Shown here: positions 1-5,458 of the stretch, piece by piece
Layout: each line of letters opens with the position of its first letter
Numbering within the stretch: position 1 is the stretch's first letter
From: Thermoplasmatota archaeon
Lineage (GTDB): Archaea; Thermoplasmatota; Thermoplasmata; RBG-16-68-12; JAGMCJ01
Assembly (NCBI GenBank): GCA_022848825.1
Contig: JAJISH010000298.1
Location: 1-6,750, forward strand
Direction of reading: 5' to 3'
DNA length: 6,750 bases
Notes under the pieces: model-generated
What the model was told of the DNA's origin: nothing
Seen by the model: the letters and a program-made list of their open reading frames with translations, nothing else
The model's database searches: none
Made by a program: the position numbers and the translations under genes

Positions 1-50
1 TCTCCAATCTTCTTGTCGGACTTGCTGCCGAGTATCACGAGGACAGACAT
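1..50 (-). CDS. purE: PurE, N5-carboxyaminoimidazole ribonucleotide mutase (N-terminal fragment)
   Basis: Only the first 16 codons plus two bases are inside the window; the gene runs off the left edge. The ATG at 48-50 opens MSVLVILGSKSDKKIG, which matches the start of PurE: a short beta strand followed by the conserved GSxSD phosphate-binding loop, here GSKSD at residues 8-12. PurE works in de novo purine synthesis, moving the carboxyl group of N5-CAIR to give CAIR in the cytoplasm; class II PurE uses AIR and CO2 directly, and the fragment cannot separate the two. It lies 48 bases behind the small membrane protein gene on the same strand, so it may share that transcript or use its own weak promoter in the gap. 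The identification rests on a short but characteristic stretch. Confidence 0.8.
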   Translation of the reverse strand, partial: MSVLVILGSKSDKKIG

Positions 51-98
51 GGTTCTCACTACCCAAAGACACGAGAAAACAGATAAGGGTTTCTGAGG
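51..98 (-). promoter_or_regulatory. Gap upstream of purE, possible weak promoter
   Basis: Read on the minus strand, this 48-base gap contains AGAAACCCTTATC (about 82-94), a poor BRE/TATA-like match with a TTAT core centred some 35 bases before the purE ATG. That spacing would allow a very short leader. Behind it comes a pyrimidine-rich run with T clusters (TGTTTTCTCGTGTCTTT, about 64-80), the kind of sequence at which archaeal transcripts can end. The only Shine-Dalgarno-like sequence before purE is a weak GTGAG. The gap may therefore hold an end for the upstream transcript, a weak purE start, or both. This is suggestive only. Confidence 0.25.
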
Positions 99-419
99 CT
101 AGGACTTCATTATGGTCAGAAGGAACAGTCCTATGGCCAAACCTGCCCCGATTAGAGCCGCGACCAGAACATATATGGATCCCACGATGAGGCTCCCTAG
201 GTCATCGACACTCAGGAATCCGCCCAACGCGCTCTTCTGTTGCCACTCAAGGTATGCCCAGATAATCCCTATCACGAGTCCGCCCGCGAGCAAACCTGCT
301 CCTATCTTCCTGCTCTTCCCGCTGCCGAAGTATGCCGTGAAGGCTCCTGTTATCAGCAGGAAGAGGGCGAACGAGAATATCAATATCGTTATGAATTCCC
401 CGGCACTGACTGCTATCAT
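99..419 (-). CDS. Small three-helix membrane protein, function unknown
   Basis: I do not recognise this 106-residue protein. It is strongly hydrophobic, with three likely transmembrane segments at about residues 8-31, 38-57 and 75-102. The first loop is short and basic (GSGKSRK, 32-38), which by the positive-inside rule places it in the cytoplasm. The second loop (58-74) carries EWQQK and VDD and would face outward. No catalytic motif, cysteine pair or transport signature is visible. The ATG at 417-419 is well supported by an AGGAGGA ribosome binding site overlapping the stop codon of the preceding RAM-domain gene, so the two are probably translationally coupled. Coupling suggests a shared function, perhaps a membrane partner of the RAM protein, but that is inference from position alone. 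Confidence 0.8.
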   Translation of the reverse strand: MIAVSAGEFITILIFSFALFLLITGAFTAYFGSGKSRKIGAGLLAGGLVIGIIWAYLEWQQKSALGGFLSVDDLGSLIVGSIYVLVAALIGAGLAIGLFLLTIMKS

Positions 420-425
420 TTGTTG

Positions 426-432
426 TCCTCCT
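426..432 (-). promoter_or_regulatory. Ribosome binding site overlapping the upstream stop codon
   Basis: On the minus strand the sequence AGGAGGA begins inside the TAG stop (431-433) of the RAM-domain gene and is followed by a 6-base spacer to the ATG at 419. It fixes the start of the small membrane protein and indicates translational coupling of the two genes. Confidence 0.7.
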
Positions 433-664
433 AGAACTTGATTCCCGTTAGGGTCTTTGTGTCTATCACACCACTTATGGATCTGATCTTATCCACGACA
501 ACTTGACCGAGAACATTGAAGTCCTCCGCCTCGATCTTGGCTATCAGGTCATATTCCCCGAAGAGCGGGTGAAGTTCAACTATCTCATCGACCGACTGGA
601 GCTCATTATAGACTTCATGCTCCTTCGCGGGTGCGGTACTTATCAAGACGAAACCTATGGCCAC
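431..664 (-). CDS. Stand-alone Lrp/AsnC-type effector-binding (RAM) domain protein
   Basis: This 77-residue protein consists almost entirely of the RAM (AsnC ligand-binding, ACT-like) domain that forms the C-terminal half of Lrp/AsnC regulators. It shows the family pattern of a first strand GFVLIST (4-10), a helix, the central stretch HPLFGEYDLIAKIEAED (32-48) corresponding to the family's 'tG.yDlil.i...d' core, then a helix and a final strand ending in TKTLTGIKF. There is no helix-turn-helix, so it cannot bind DNA by the usual Lrp route. Such single-domain forms are common in archaea and bind amino acids or other small effectors as dimers or higher oligomers, sometimes mixing with full-length regulators. 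The start is a GTG at 662-664, preceded by GGTGAG at a suitable spacing and, further up, by a good TATA box. It is followed by a coupled membrane protein gene. The effector is unknown. Confidence 0.85.
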   Translation of the reverse strand: MAIGFVLISTAPAKEHEVYNELQSVDEIVELHPLFGEYDLIAKIEAEDFNVLGQVVVDKIRSISGVIDTKTLTGIKF

Positions 665-697
665 AATCTCACCCGAGCACCGTAAGCTTTTCGCCGT

Positions 698-712
698 CTA
701 TAAAGCTTTCTA
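698..712 (-). promoter_or_regulatory. Archaeal BRE/TATA promoter for the RAM-domain/membrane protein pair
   Basis: On the minus strand the sequence AGAAAGCTTTATAG combines a purine-rich BRE-like element with a TTTATA core (TATA-like bases at 698-705). A transcription start about 25 bases downstream would fall near 675, leaving a short leader of about ten bases that contains the GGTGAG ribosome binding site before the GTG at 664. Spacing and sequence both fit archaeal promoters. It suggests that the RAM gene, the membrane protein and possibly purE form a unit separate from the upstream kinase gene. Confidence 0.55.
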
Positions 713-713
713 T

Positions 714-729
714 GTGGGTCATAGTGGGT
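714..729 (-). repeat. Two ACCCAC direct repeats one helical turn apart, upstream of the TATA box
   Basis: The hexamer GTGGGT (ACCCAC on the coding strand) occurs at 714-719 and 724-729, exactly 10 bp apart, immediately upstream of the BRE/TATA at 698-712. Same-face repeats in this position are typical of activator binding sites in archaea. No regulator can be named. Confidence 0.3.
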
Positions 730-730
730 A

Positions 731-744
731 CTGGCTATCGCCAG
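731..744. other. Short perfect inverted repeat behind the kinase gene
   Basis: CTGGC-TATC-GCCAG forms a 5-bp stem with a 4-base loop, 33 bases past the kinase stop codon. No T-tract follows on either strand, so it is not a classical terminator. It could stabilise the 3' end of the kinase transcript, be an operator, or be chance. Confidence 0.25.
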
Positions 745-777
745 AATCGCACTTTTCCCGACGGGACTCGAAAACTC

Positions 778-1692
778 CTAGAGGTCCTCTTCCACGCGCA
801 GAAGTACGTCTTCCCACGTCGGTACGTTCGTCTGCCCACCCCGGGACTCCATCGCGAAGCTTGCGGTCGCCGAGCCTGCCCACCCGCACTTGATGAAATC
901 CATGCCTCTGCTCCACGCGGCGTAGAAGCCCGCCCGGTAGGCGTCCCCCATGCCCGTGGCCTCCTCGGTTCTGTCGGGTCTTATCGCCGGAATCTCGTGC
1001 CTCTCCCCCTCATGGAAAATGAGGCTCCCCTTCTCTCCCAATGTGACGACGAGAAGGTCCACAATCTCAGCGAGCTCTTCCATCTTCCGCAATCCAGTGA
1101 ACTTGAGCGCCGTTCTGATCTCGCTCTCATTCGCAAAGAATTGGTCCGTCCGCCTCAGGAACTGGTTGAACGTGTCCTTGTCGTAGACATAGTGGATCTC
1201 TTGCGCAGGGTCGAAGCTCACCTTCCTTCCCAGCTCGAGGGCGAGGTCGATGACCTTGGTGTAGTATTCCGGCCTCCCAGTGCATATGTGGACGATCTCG
1301 GAGTGCCTGACGGTGTTCTCACGGACGTCGAATGTCCCCGAGTCCCGATATGGGCCTTGGTCTATCACACAAACCTGATTGTGCTCCTGGTCCGAGAATA
1401 TCCAGGCGACTGGAGTGCTGTATCCTTCAACCTTCACTAGTTCCGATATATCTACGTCCGCACGCCTCAGAGCCTCTTCGTAGTCGGCGGGGAAGTCCTC
1501 CCCCACGAATGAGGACAAGGCGGTTCTCACACCGAGGGACGAGGCGGTCCTCGCAATGTTGGCACCGGTCCCGCCGAAGAAAACCTGTCTGTCGATAAGC
1601 TCGATCGACGTATTGGGTGGGGGAAGTCGTGGAACCGTGATTATGTGGTCGAGGACCGTGTGGCCGTACACTCCCAGGAAGAACTCAGCCAT
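778..1692 (-). CDS. PfkB-family carbohydrate/nucleoside kinase
   Basis: This 304-residue protein has the usual length and motifs of the ribokinase/PfkB family, which transfers phosphate from ATP to a sugar or nucleoside hydroxyl in the cytoplasm. Near the N-terminus, GHTVLD (10-15) supplies the substrate-contacting aspartate D15. The first family signature is GGTGANIARTASSLG (40-54), the Mg-associated NxxE motif is NESE (188-191), VTLGEKGS (216-223) precedes the nucleotide site, and the second signature is ATGMGDAYRAGF (245-256) with catalytic base D250. The usual GAGD is GMGD here. The ATG at 1690-1692 lies 14 bases behind the ahcY-family stop codon, with only a weak GAGG-type ribosome site, so the two are almost certainly one operon. 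That neighbour releases adenosine or inosine, which makes a nucleoside kinase (adenosine, inosine or broad archaeal type) the favoured reading; ribokinase or another sugar kinase remains possible. Confidence 0.85.
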   Translation of the reverse strand: MAEFFLGVYGHTVLDHIITVPRLPPPNTSIELIDRQVFFGGTGANIARTASSLGVRTALSSFVGEDFPADYEEALRRADVDISELVKVEGYSTPVAWIFSDQEHNQVCVIDQGPYRDSGTFDVRENTVRHSEIVHICTGRPEYYTKVIDLALELGRKVSFDPAQEIHYVYDKDTFNQFLRRTDQFFANESEIRTALKFTGLRKMEELAEIVDLLVVTLGEKGSLIFHEGERHEIPAIRPDRTEEATGMGDAYRAGFYAAWSRGMDFIKCGWAGSATASFAMESRGGQTNVPTWEDVLLRVEEDL

Positions 1693-1706
1693 GCTTCCAA
1701 CCCTCG

Positions 1707-2948
1707 TCAGGTGCCCTCTTTCCAGTCAGTCAAGTACTTCTTTTGAGAGGCCGTCAGTCTGTCTATCTTCACTCCCATGATCTTGAGCTTGATGCGGGCA
1801 ACCTCCTCATCGATTTCCTTCGGAATATTGTACACGTCATTCTCAAGCGACTCGTGATTCTTGGAGAGGTACTCAAGGGCGAGGGCTTGGATGGAGAAGC
1901 TCATGTCCATGATCTCGACGGGGTGACCCTGGCCGGCCACAAGGTTGATCAGTCTTCCCTCTCCAAGGAGGTACAGGGACTTCCCGTTCGTTAGGTCGTA
2001 TCTCTCCACGAACTCCCTGACCTTCTCGACCTTCTTGGAGGCCTTCGAGAGGGCCTCCTTCGATATCTCGTTGTCGAAGTGCCCAGCATTCGCAAGGATG
2101 CATCCGTCCTTGACCGTGTCGAGGTGCTTGCCTGTGAACACGTCCTTGCACCCGGTCGCGCTCACGATGAAGTCCGCGCTTCTGACGGCTTTCTCCATGG
2201 GCATGACTTCGAAGCCATCCAGCTTCGCCTCCATCGCCCTCACAGGATCGACTTCGGTCACCACGACGTGCGCTCCCATCCCCTTCGCCCTCATCGCTAT
2301 ACCTCTGCCGCACCATCCGTAGCCCGAGACCACGAATTTCTTCCCCGCTATCAGAAGATTCGTGCTCGTCATTATCCCGTCCAAGGTCGACTGGCCTGTT
2401 CCGTACCTGTTGTCAAAGAGGTACTTCATGTGTGCGTCGTTCACGGAGATGACCGGGAACTCAAGTTCTCCGGAATGAGCCATTGCTCTGAGGCGGATTA
2501 TTCCGGTTGTCGTCTCCTCGTTCGCACCCTTCACCGACCGCAGCAGCTCCTTTCTCTTCGTGTGGGTCAAGAAGATCAGATCTCCCCCATCGTCTATGAG
2601 GAAGTCCGGTTTCAGGTCGAGAACGGAGTTCAGGTTGCTGTAGTACTCGTCCCCTGTCTCCCACTTCTTTGCGTAGACGTCCAGACCGTACTCCTCTCTC
2701 AGGGCCACAGAGACGGAATCGTCCGTGGACAGAGGATTGCAGGAGGCCAGTCTCACATCGGCCCCGGCCTCGCTCAGTGTCCATGCCAGAACCCCTGTCT
2801 TGGCCTCCACATGAAGAGCCATGCTGACCTTGAGCCCCTCGAACGCACGCTCCTTCTTCAACCTCTTTCGGACCTCACTCAACAGCCCCATGTGGGTCTT
2901 CGCCCATTCGAATCTTCTGACACCTTTGAGCAAAACATCTTCAGTCAT
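1707..2948 (-). CDS. ahcY: Adenosylhomocysteinase family enzyme, archaeal type (S-adenosyl- or S-inosylhomocysteine hydrolase)
   Basis: This 413-residue NAD-dependent hydrolase splits S-adenosylhomocysteine, or its deaminated form S-inosylhomocysteine, into homocysteine and nucleoside, clearing the by-product of SAM-dependent methylation. It is shorter than most bacterial and eukaryotic forms (about 430-490) and matches archaeal ones. Visible family features: substrate-site motif HVEAKT (46-51), CNPLSTDD (70-77), DDGGD (119-123), NEETTTG (143-149), the catalytic Lys/Asp pair in NDAHMKYLFDN (K175, D179), the Rossmann loop GYGWCGRG (209-216), NAGHFDNEI (287-295) and GQGHPVEIMDMSFS (339-352). 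The C-terminal tail KKYLTDWKEGT replaces the classical ending. The substrate motif reads His-x-Glu-x-Lys rather than His-x-Thr-x-Glu, which points toward S-inosylhomocysteine. The ATG at 2948 has no evident ribosome binding site and may be read from a leaderless transcript. The PfkB kinase follows 14 bases later. Family assignment is firm; the substrate is open. Confidence 0.95.
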   Translation of the reverse strand: MTEDVLLKGVRRFEWAKTHMGLLSEVRKRLKKERAFEGLKVSMALHVEAKTGVLAWTLSEAGADVRLASCNPLSTDDSVSVALREEYGLDVYAKKWETGDEYYSNLNSVLDLKPDFLIDDGGDLIFLTHTKRKELLRSVKGANEETTTGIIRLRAMAHSGELEFPVISVNDAHMKYLFDNRYGTGQSTLDGIMTSTNLLIAGKKFVVSGYGWCGRGIAMRAKGMGAHVVVTEVDPVRAMEAKLDGFEVMPMEKAVRSADFIVSATGCKDVFTGKHLDTVKDGCILANAGHFDNEISKEALSKASKKVEKVREFVERYDLTNGKSLYLLGEGRLINLVAGQGHPVEIMDMSFSIQALALEYLSKNHESLENDVYNIPKEIDEEVARIKLKIMGVKIDRLTASQKKYLTDWKEGT

Positions 2949-2968
2949 GACGTGTCGCTGATAACCGG

Positions 2969-2989
2969 GGCGGATTATTTCCTTTTCGG
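2969..2989 (-). promoter_or_regulatory. Possible promoter for ahcY and the kinase
   Basis: The 41-base gap behind the solute-binding protein gene reads, on the minus strand, CCGAAAAGGAAATAATCCG in its first half: a purine-rich BRE-like stretch and an AT-rich AAATAAT core centred about 27 bases before the ahcY ATG. With no ribosome binding site before that ATG, this spacing suits a leaderless transcript. The core is a poor match to TTTATA, so read-through from the upstream gene is an equally good explanation. Confidence 0.3.
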
Positions 2990-5320
2990 TCAGTTCCTTC
3001 TGGTCCCTCTCACGTAGGCGTACCCAAGGGTGACAGCGATCAACATCAGCATGATCGAAACGGCATCGAGTCCTGGCAAGGGCGGGGCAGTCCCTCCCGA
3101 CCTGTCGACCAACACGGCCGTTTGAGCCCCTCCGTCAGAATACCCGGTCTTCGAAACCTCCCCGACAATCAAGAAGGTCGTGTCAACGGTCACTGAAGCC
3201 ATGAACGTGGTCTGGAACGCTCCATTTGCATCAGTCGTCCCGGAGGTGCTGCCCAGGCTTCCCTCAAGCCCTTCGGGTTTTATCCTGAGACTAACCTCAG
3301 CACCCTCAACCAACGCAAGCGTCTGCAGGTCTCTGACCGTAATGGTGACGGTCGCGGCATCGCCAGAGGGCATGCTCTTGGGGTTTACTGACATGTCAAC
3401 ACGAAGAGTTCTAGCTCCTGGATAGACCGTGATCTCACCCTCTGCCGTGCCCTCGGGGAAACCAGGCATGATCGCACGAGCACTGAAGACTGCCGTGTCA
3501 GGCTCAGTCAGGGCTGGGGCCGTCCATACGAACTCGAAAGAACCATTGCTATCAGTGTATTCTGCATAGCTCATGTCGGGGTCCAGCGATTCCGTGACGT
3601 TGATGCAGACTCCTTCCATCGACTCGAATGTCTCTGGGTGCCTCACCTCGACTCTCACGTTCAAAGTCTCGCCGGAACTGATCTGGTCTGCGAGGATTAT
3701 TACTGATACGCGTGGAGGATCACTCTGCGCGAGGTGGAGACTCCTGAAGGACCAGAAGTTGTACACGCCCTCAACCATGTTCACCCAGCCCGTATACTTC
3801 GTCTTGTTCACTGCCTCCTGGACATCGTAGTGGAGCAGTGGAATCAGAGGGTTGTCCTCTGCGATCCATCCCTGGGCATCCCTCACCAGGCTCTGTCTGA
3901 CTGTCATACTAATCTCAGCATCAGCGTCTTCAAGAATCCCATCGAGAGCGGAGTTCTGGTATCCCACGTAGTTGTTTGGGCTGGCTGAGTGCAGGAGTTC
4001 TCTCATGAAGCTTGGGTCTCTTCTTGCGTCGAGAACATGTATGAAGACATCGAAGTTGCCAAAGTGAATCTCAGATTCAAGCTCCGACCATTTACCCATC
4101 GGCCTGCCTCTTGCGTCAAGTCCTATCGTCTGGAGCCTATCCAGAAGTTTGCTGGTTATTCCATCCTTCGCGATATCGATATCCACCGAAGGATAAACGA
4201 TCTCGAAACTGAAATCCGATCCGTTAGGCAATTCTCGGAAACCATCAGAGTCTTGGTCCGTGTATCCAGACTCGTCCAGCATTACCTTCACAGCGTCGAG
4301 GTCTGCCTTACTCGCTCCGCCCTCTACCTTGTTCTTGACTCTATACCTGGGGACGCTGGTGTTCAGCCAGAATGAGTTTGCTGGGTTTATGACCGAGTCA
4401 GCGATGATAGTGTTCTTTTCCAGTGTCAGGCAGAGGTCTTTGTCAGAGACCATTGCTATTGCTTTCCTTATGACAGTCTCATTGAGCGGAAATCTCTGCG
4501 TGTTGATTCCCGCGTAGAGAAACGTCAACGAAGGATTCAGGACAACAGATGCTGCGTTGATTATCGTGGAATTCGATACGTTCAGTAGGACGGAGCTCTC
4601 AACAATGTTCAGGGGCCATCCGATTAGGCCGAGTTCTCCTGTGATTATGTCGTTTGCCGTTTCATCAGTCTCATGATCAAACCGTTCGTACTTCCGAAAG
4701 GTCACGGAGTCCAGATAGGGTCTACCATCGAAGTATCCGTCGTAGGCCTCAACGACGACCTCCGCGCTGCCCTGTGAGACAAGCGCAAACGGCCCGCATC
4801 CTTCAACAGGATCGACATCACCGCTCTTTATGAGGGGACGTGTCAAACCCATGCTCACGAACTTACCATCATCATCGCTAGCAGAGAGGTCGAAGAAGAC
4901 CTGCGCATCTGACACCTTGGTCACGGAATAATCGACGGTGTACGTGTAGATGACATCATCAGCATTCACAGGTGTGCCATCGTGCCATGTCACATCGTCT
5001 CTCATTGTGACAAGCACGGTCTCGTTGGCCTCATCAACAATCCAGCTCGACGCCACCCAAGGAATCGGAAGAAGGGTATCTGGATGTATCCGAGCAAGAG
5101 AGTCGTACAGCAGATCGATTATGTGCTCGCTCGTCTCGTCCGGATCCCCGGTGGGGTCCAGAGTGAAGACCGCATCCTGCGGTACCGCAACGACGAAATC
5201 GCCTCCATATAGTCCCCCGAGCGGTCCGTCCTCGGCAGTTGCCTGTGGGACATCTTGCACGAGACTCCATGTGAAGGCCAAGAACAGAGCGAATACAGCT
5301 ATCACAAACCTTCGAGACAT
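2990..5320 (-). CDS. Surface-anchored family 5 extracellular solute-binding protein with C-terminal Ig-like domains
   Basis: This 776-residue exported protein begins with a Sec signal peptide (hydrophobic core 6-21, likely cleavage after ATA at 27-29, no lipobox cysteine). Residues about 38-530 form an oligopeptide/nickel-type binding domain (SBP_bac_5): DPTGDPDE near the start, the family signature WHDGTPVNADDVIYTY (112-127), the DxDxDG-like loop TDQDSDGF (354-361), and a C-terminal lobe ending near NFWSFRSLHL. Two beta-sandwich domains of the Ig/Big-1-like type follow (about 535-635 and 637-740), both with the TDSNGSFEF / TDANGAFQT repeat-type motif. A proline/glycine linker, one transmembrane helix (753-770) and a basic tail RGTRRN complete an archaeal membrane anchor. 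Such proteins capture peptides or other solutes for ABC uptake, but no permease or ATPase gene is present here, so substrate and partner are unknown. A strong promoter and GGAGGAGG ribosome site precede the ATG at 5318-5320. Confidence 0.9.
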   Translation of the reverse strand: MSRRFVIAVFALFLAFTWSLVQDVPQATAEDGPLGGLYGGDFVVAVPQDAVFTLDPTGDPDETSEHIIDLLYDSLARIHPDTLLPIPWVASSWIVDEANETVLVTMRDDVTWHDGTPVNADDVIYTYTVDYSVTKVSDAQVFFDLSASDDDGKFVSMGLTRPLIKSGDVDPVEGCGPFALVSQGSAEVVVEAYDGYFDGRPYLDSVTFRKYERFDHETDETANDIITGELGLIGWPLNIVESSVLLNVSNSTIINAASVVLNPSLTFLYAGINTQRFPLNETVIRKAIAMVSDKDLCLTLEKNTIIADSVINPANSFWLNTSVPRYRVKNKVEGGASKADLDAVKVMLDESGYTDQDSDGFRELPNGSDFSFEIVYPSVDIDIAKDGITSKLLDRLQTIGLDARGRPMGKWSELESEIHFGNFDVFIHVLDARRDPSFMRELLHSASPNNYVGYQNSALDGILEDADAEISMTVRQSLVRDAQGWIAEDNPLIPLLHYDVQEAVNKTKYTGWVNMVEGVYNFWSFRSLHLAQSDPPRVSVIILADQISSGETLNVRVEVRHPETFESMEGVCINVTESLDPDMSYAEYTDSNGSFEFVWTAPALTEPDTAVFSARAIMPGFPEGTAEGEITVYPGARTLRVDMSVNPKSMPSGDAATVTITVRDLQTLALVEGAEVSLRIKPEGLEGSLGSTSGTTDANGAFQTTFMASVTVDTTFLIVGEVSKTGYSDGGAQTAVLVDRSGGTAPPLPGLDAVSIMLMLIAVTLGYAYVRGTRRN

Positions 5321-5326
5321 TACCGT

Positions 5327-5334
5327 CCTCCTCC
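5327..5334 (-). promoter_or_regulatory. Strong ribosome binding site of the solute-binding protein
   Basis: GGAGGAGG on the minus strand lies 6 bases before the ATG at 5320. It confirms that start and excludes the out-of-frame ATG codons further up the leader (5361-5363 and 5334-5336) as the main start. Confidence 0.75.
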
Positions 5335-5342
5335 ATTAAGAG

Positions 5343-5361
5343 GACCCCCAAAGTGGGGGTC
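5343..5361. other. Perfect 8-bp stem, 3-base loop hairpin in the 5' leader
   Basis: GACCCCCA-AAG-TGGGGGTC is a perfect inverted repeat with a C/G-rich 8-bp stem. It lies between the predicted transcription start near 5370 and the ribosome binding site at 5327-5334, starting 8 bases before the latter. As RNA it would be a stable hairpin near the 5' end of the solute-binding protein transcript; as DNA it could be a dimeric regulator's operator just downstream of the start. No T-tract follows, so an intrinsic terminator is unlikely. Structure is certain as sequence; role is inferred. Confidence 0.6.
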
Positions 5362-5392
5362 ATTTGGCGAAAGTCAGTAGTGAGGTCGACCC

Positions 5393-5407
5393 TATAAATA
5401 CCTTTCG
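5393..5407 (-). promoter_or_regulatory. Archaeal BRE/TATA promoter of the solute-binding protein gene
   Basis: On the minus strand CGAAAGG (BRE-like, 5401-5407) runs straight into TATTTATA (5393-5400), the best archaeal promoter match in the window. Transcription should begin about 25 bases downstream, near 5370, giving a leader of about 50 bases that holds the hairpin and the ribosome binding site. Confidence 0.7.
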
Positions 5408-5413
5408 AACTGG

Positions 5414-5436
5414 CTCGGCCAGCATCGTCTCGGCCA
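5414..5436. repeat. Direct repeat CTCGGCCA, 15-bp period, upstream of the promoter
   Basis: CTCGGCCA occurs at 5414-5421 and 5429-5436, between the kbl stop codon and the BRE/TATA of the solute-binding protein gene. It starts about 7 bp above the BRE, where an activator could bind, but the copies are short and 15 bp is not a whole number of helical turns. It may be chance. Confidence 0.2.
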
Positions 5437-5458
5437 TGTCTTCGCGGGCCGTCTGCGG

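Noticed and set aside
731..744. Reading the CTGGC/GCCAG hairpin as an intrinsic terminator of the kinase gene
   Set aside because: The stem is only 5 bp and no T-run follows, so it is listed only as an inverted repeat.
631..1440. 269-codon open frame on the plus strand opposite the PfkB kinase
   Set aside because: Antisense shadow of a gene with all family motifs; it also crosses the promoter gap and has no recognisable fold.
2949..2989. SAM or SAH riboswitch upstream of ahcY
   Set aside because: The gap is only 41 bases, too short for a known SAM or SAH aptamer, and contains just a weak interrupted inverted repeat.
2079..3017. 312-codon open frame on the plus strand opposite ahcY
   Set aside because: It is the antisense of a firmly identified gene, has low-complexity composition rich in His, Arg, Val and Leu, shows no domain, and has no promoter. 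Long antisense frames are expected at this GC content.
5343..5361. Reading the leader hairpin as an intrinsic terminator for kbl
   Set aside because: No T-tract follows on either strand, and it lies downstream of a strong promoter where it would cut off the solute-binding protein transcript.
5034..5363. Minus-strand frame opening with an ATG in the leader (MTPTLGVLL...) and overlapping the solute-binding protein out of frame
   Set aside because: Its ATG at 5361-5363 lies at the hairpin and has no ribosome site, while the strong GGAGGAGG is correctly placed for the ATG at 5320. The translation past the overlap is Arg/Ser/Gly/Cys-rich and unlike a folded protein.
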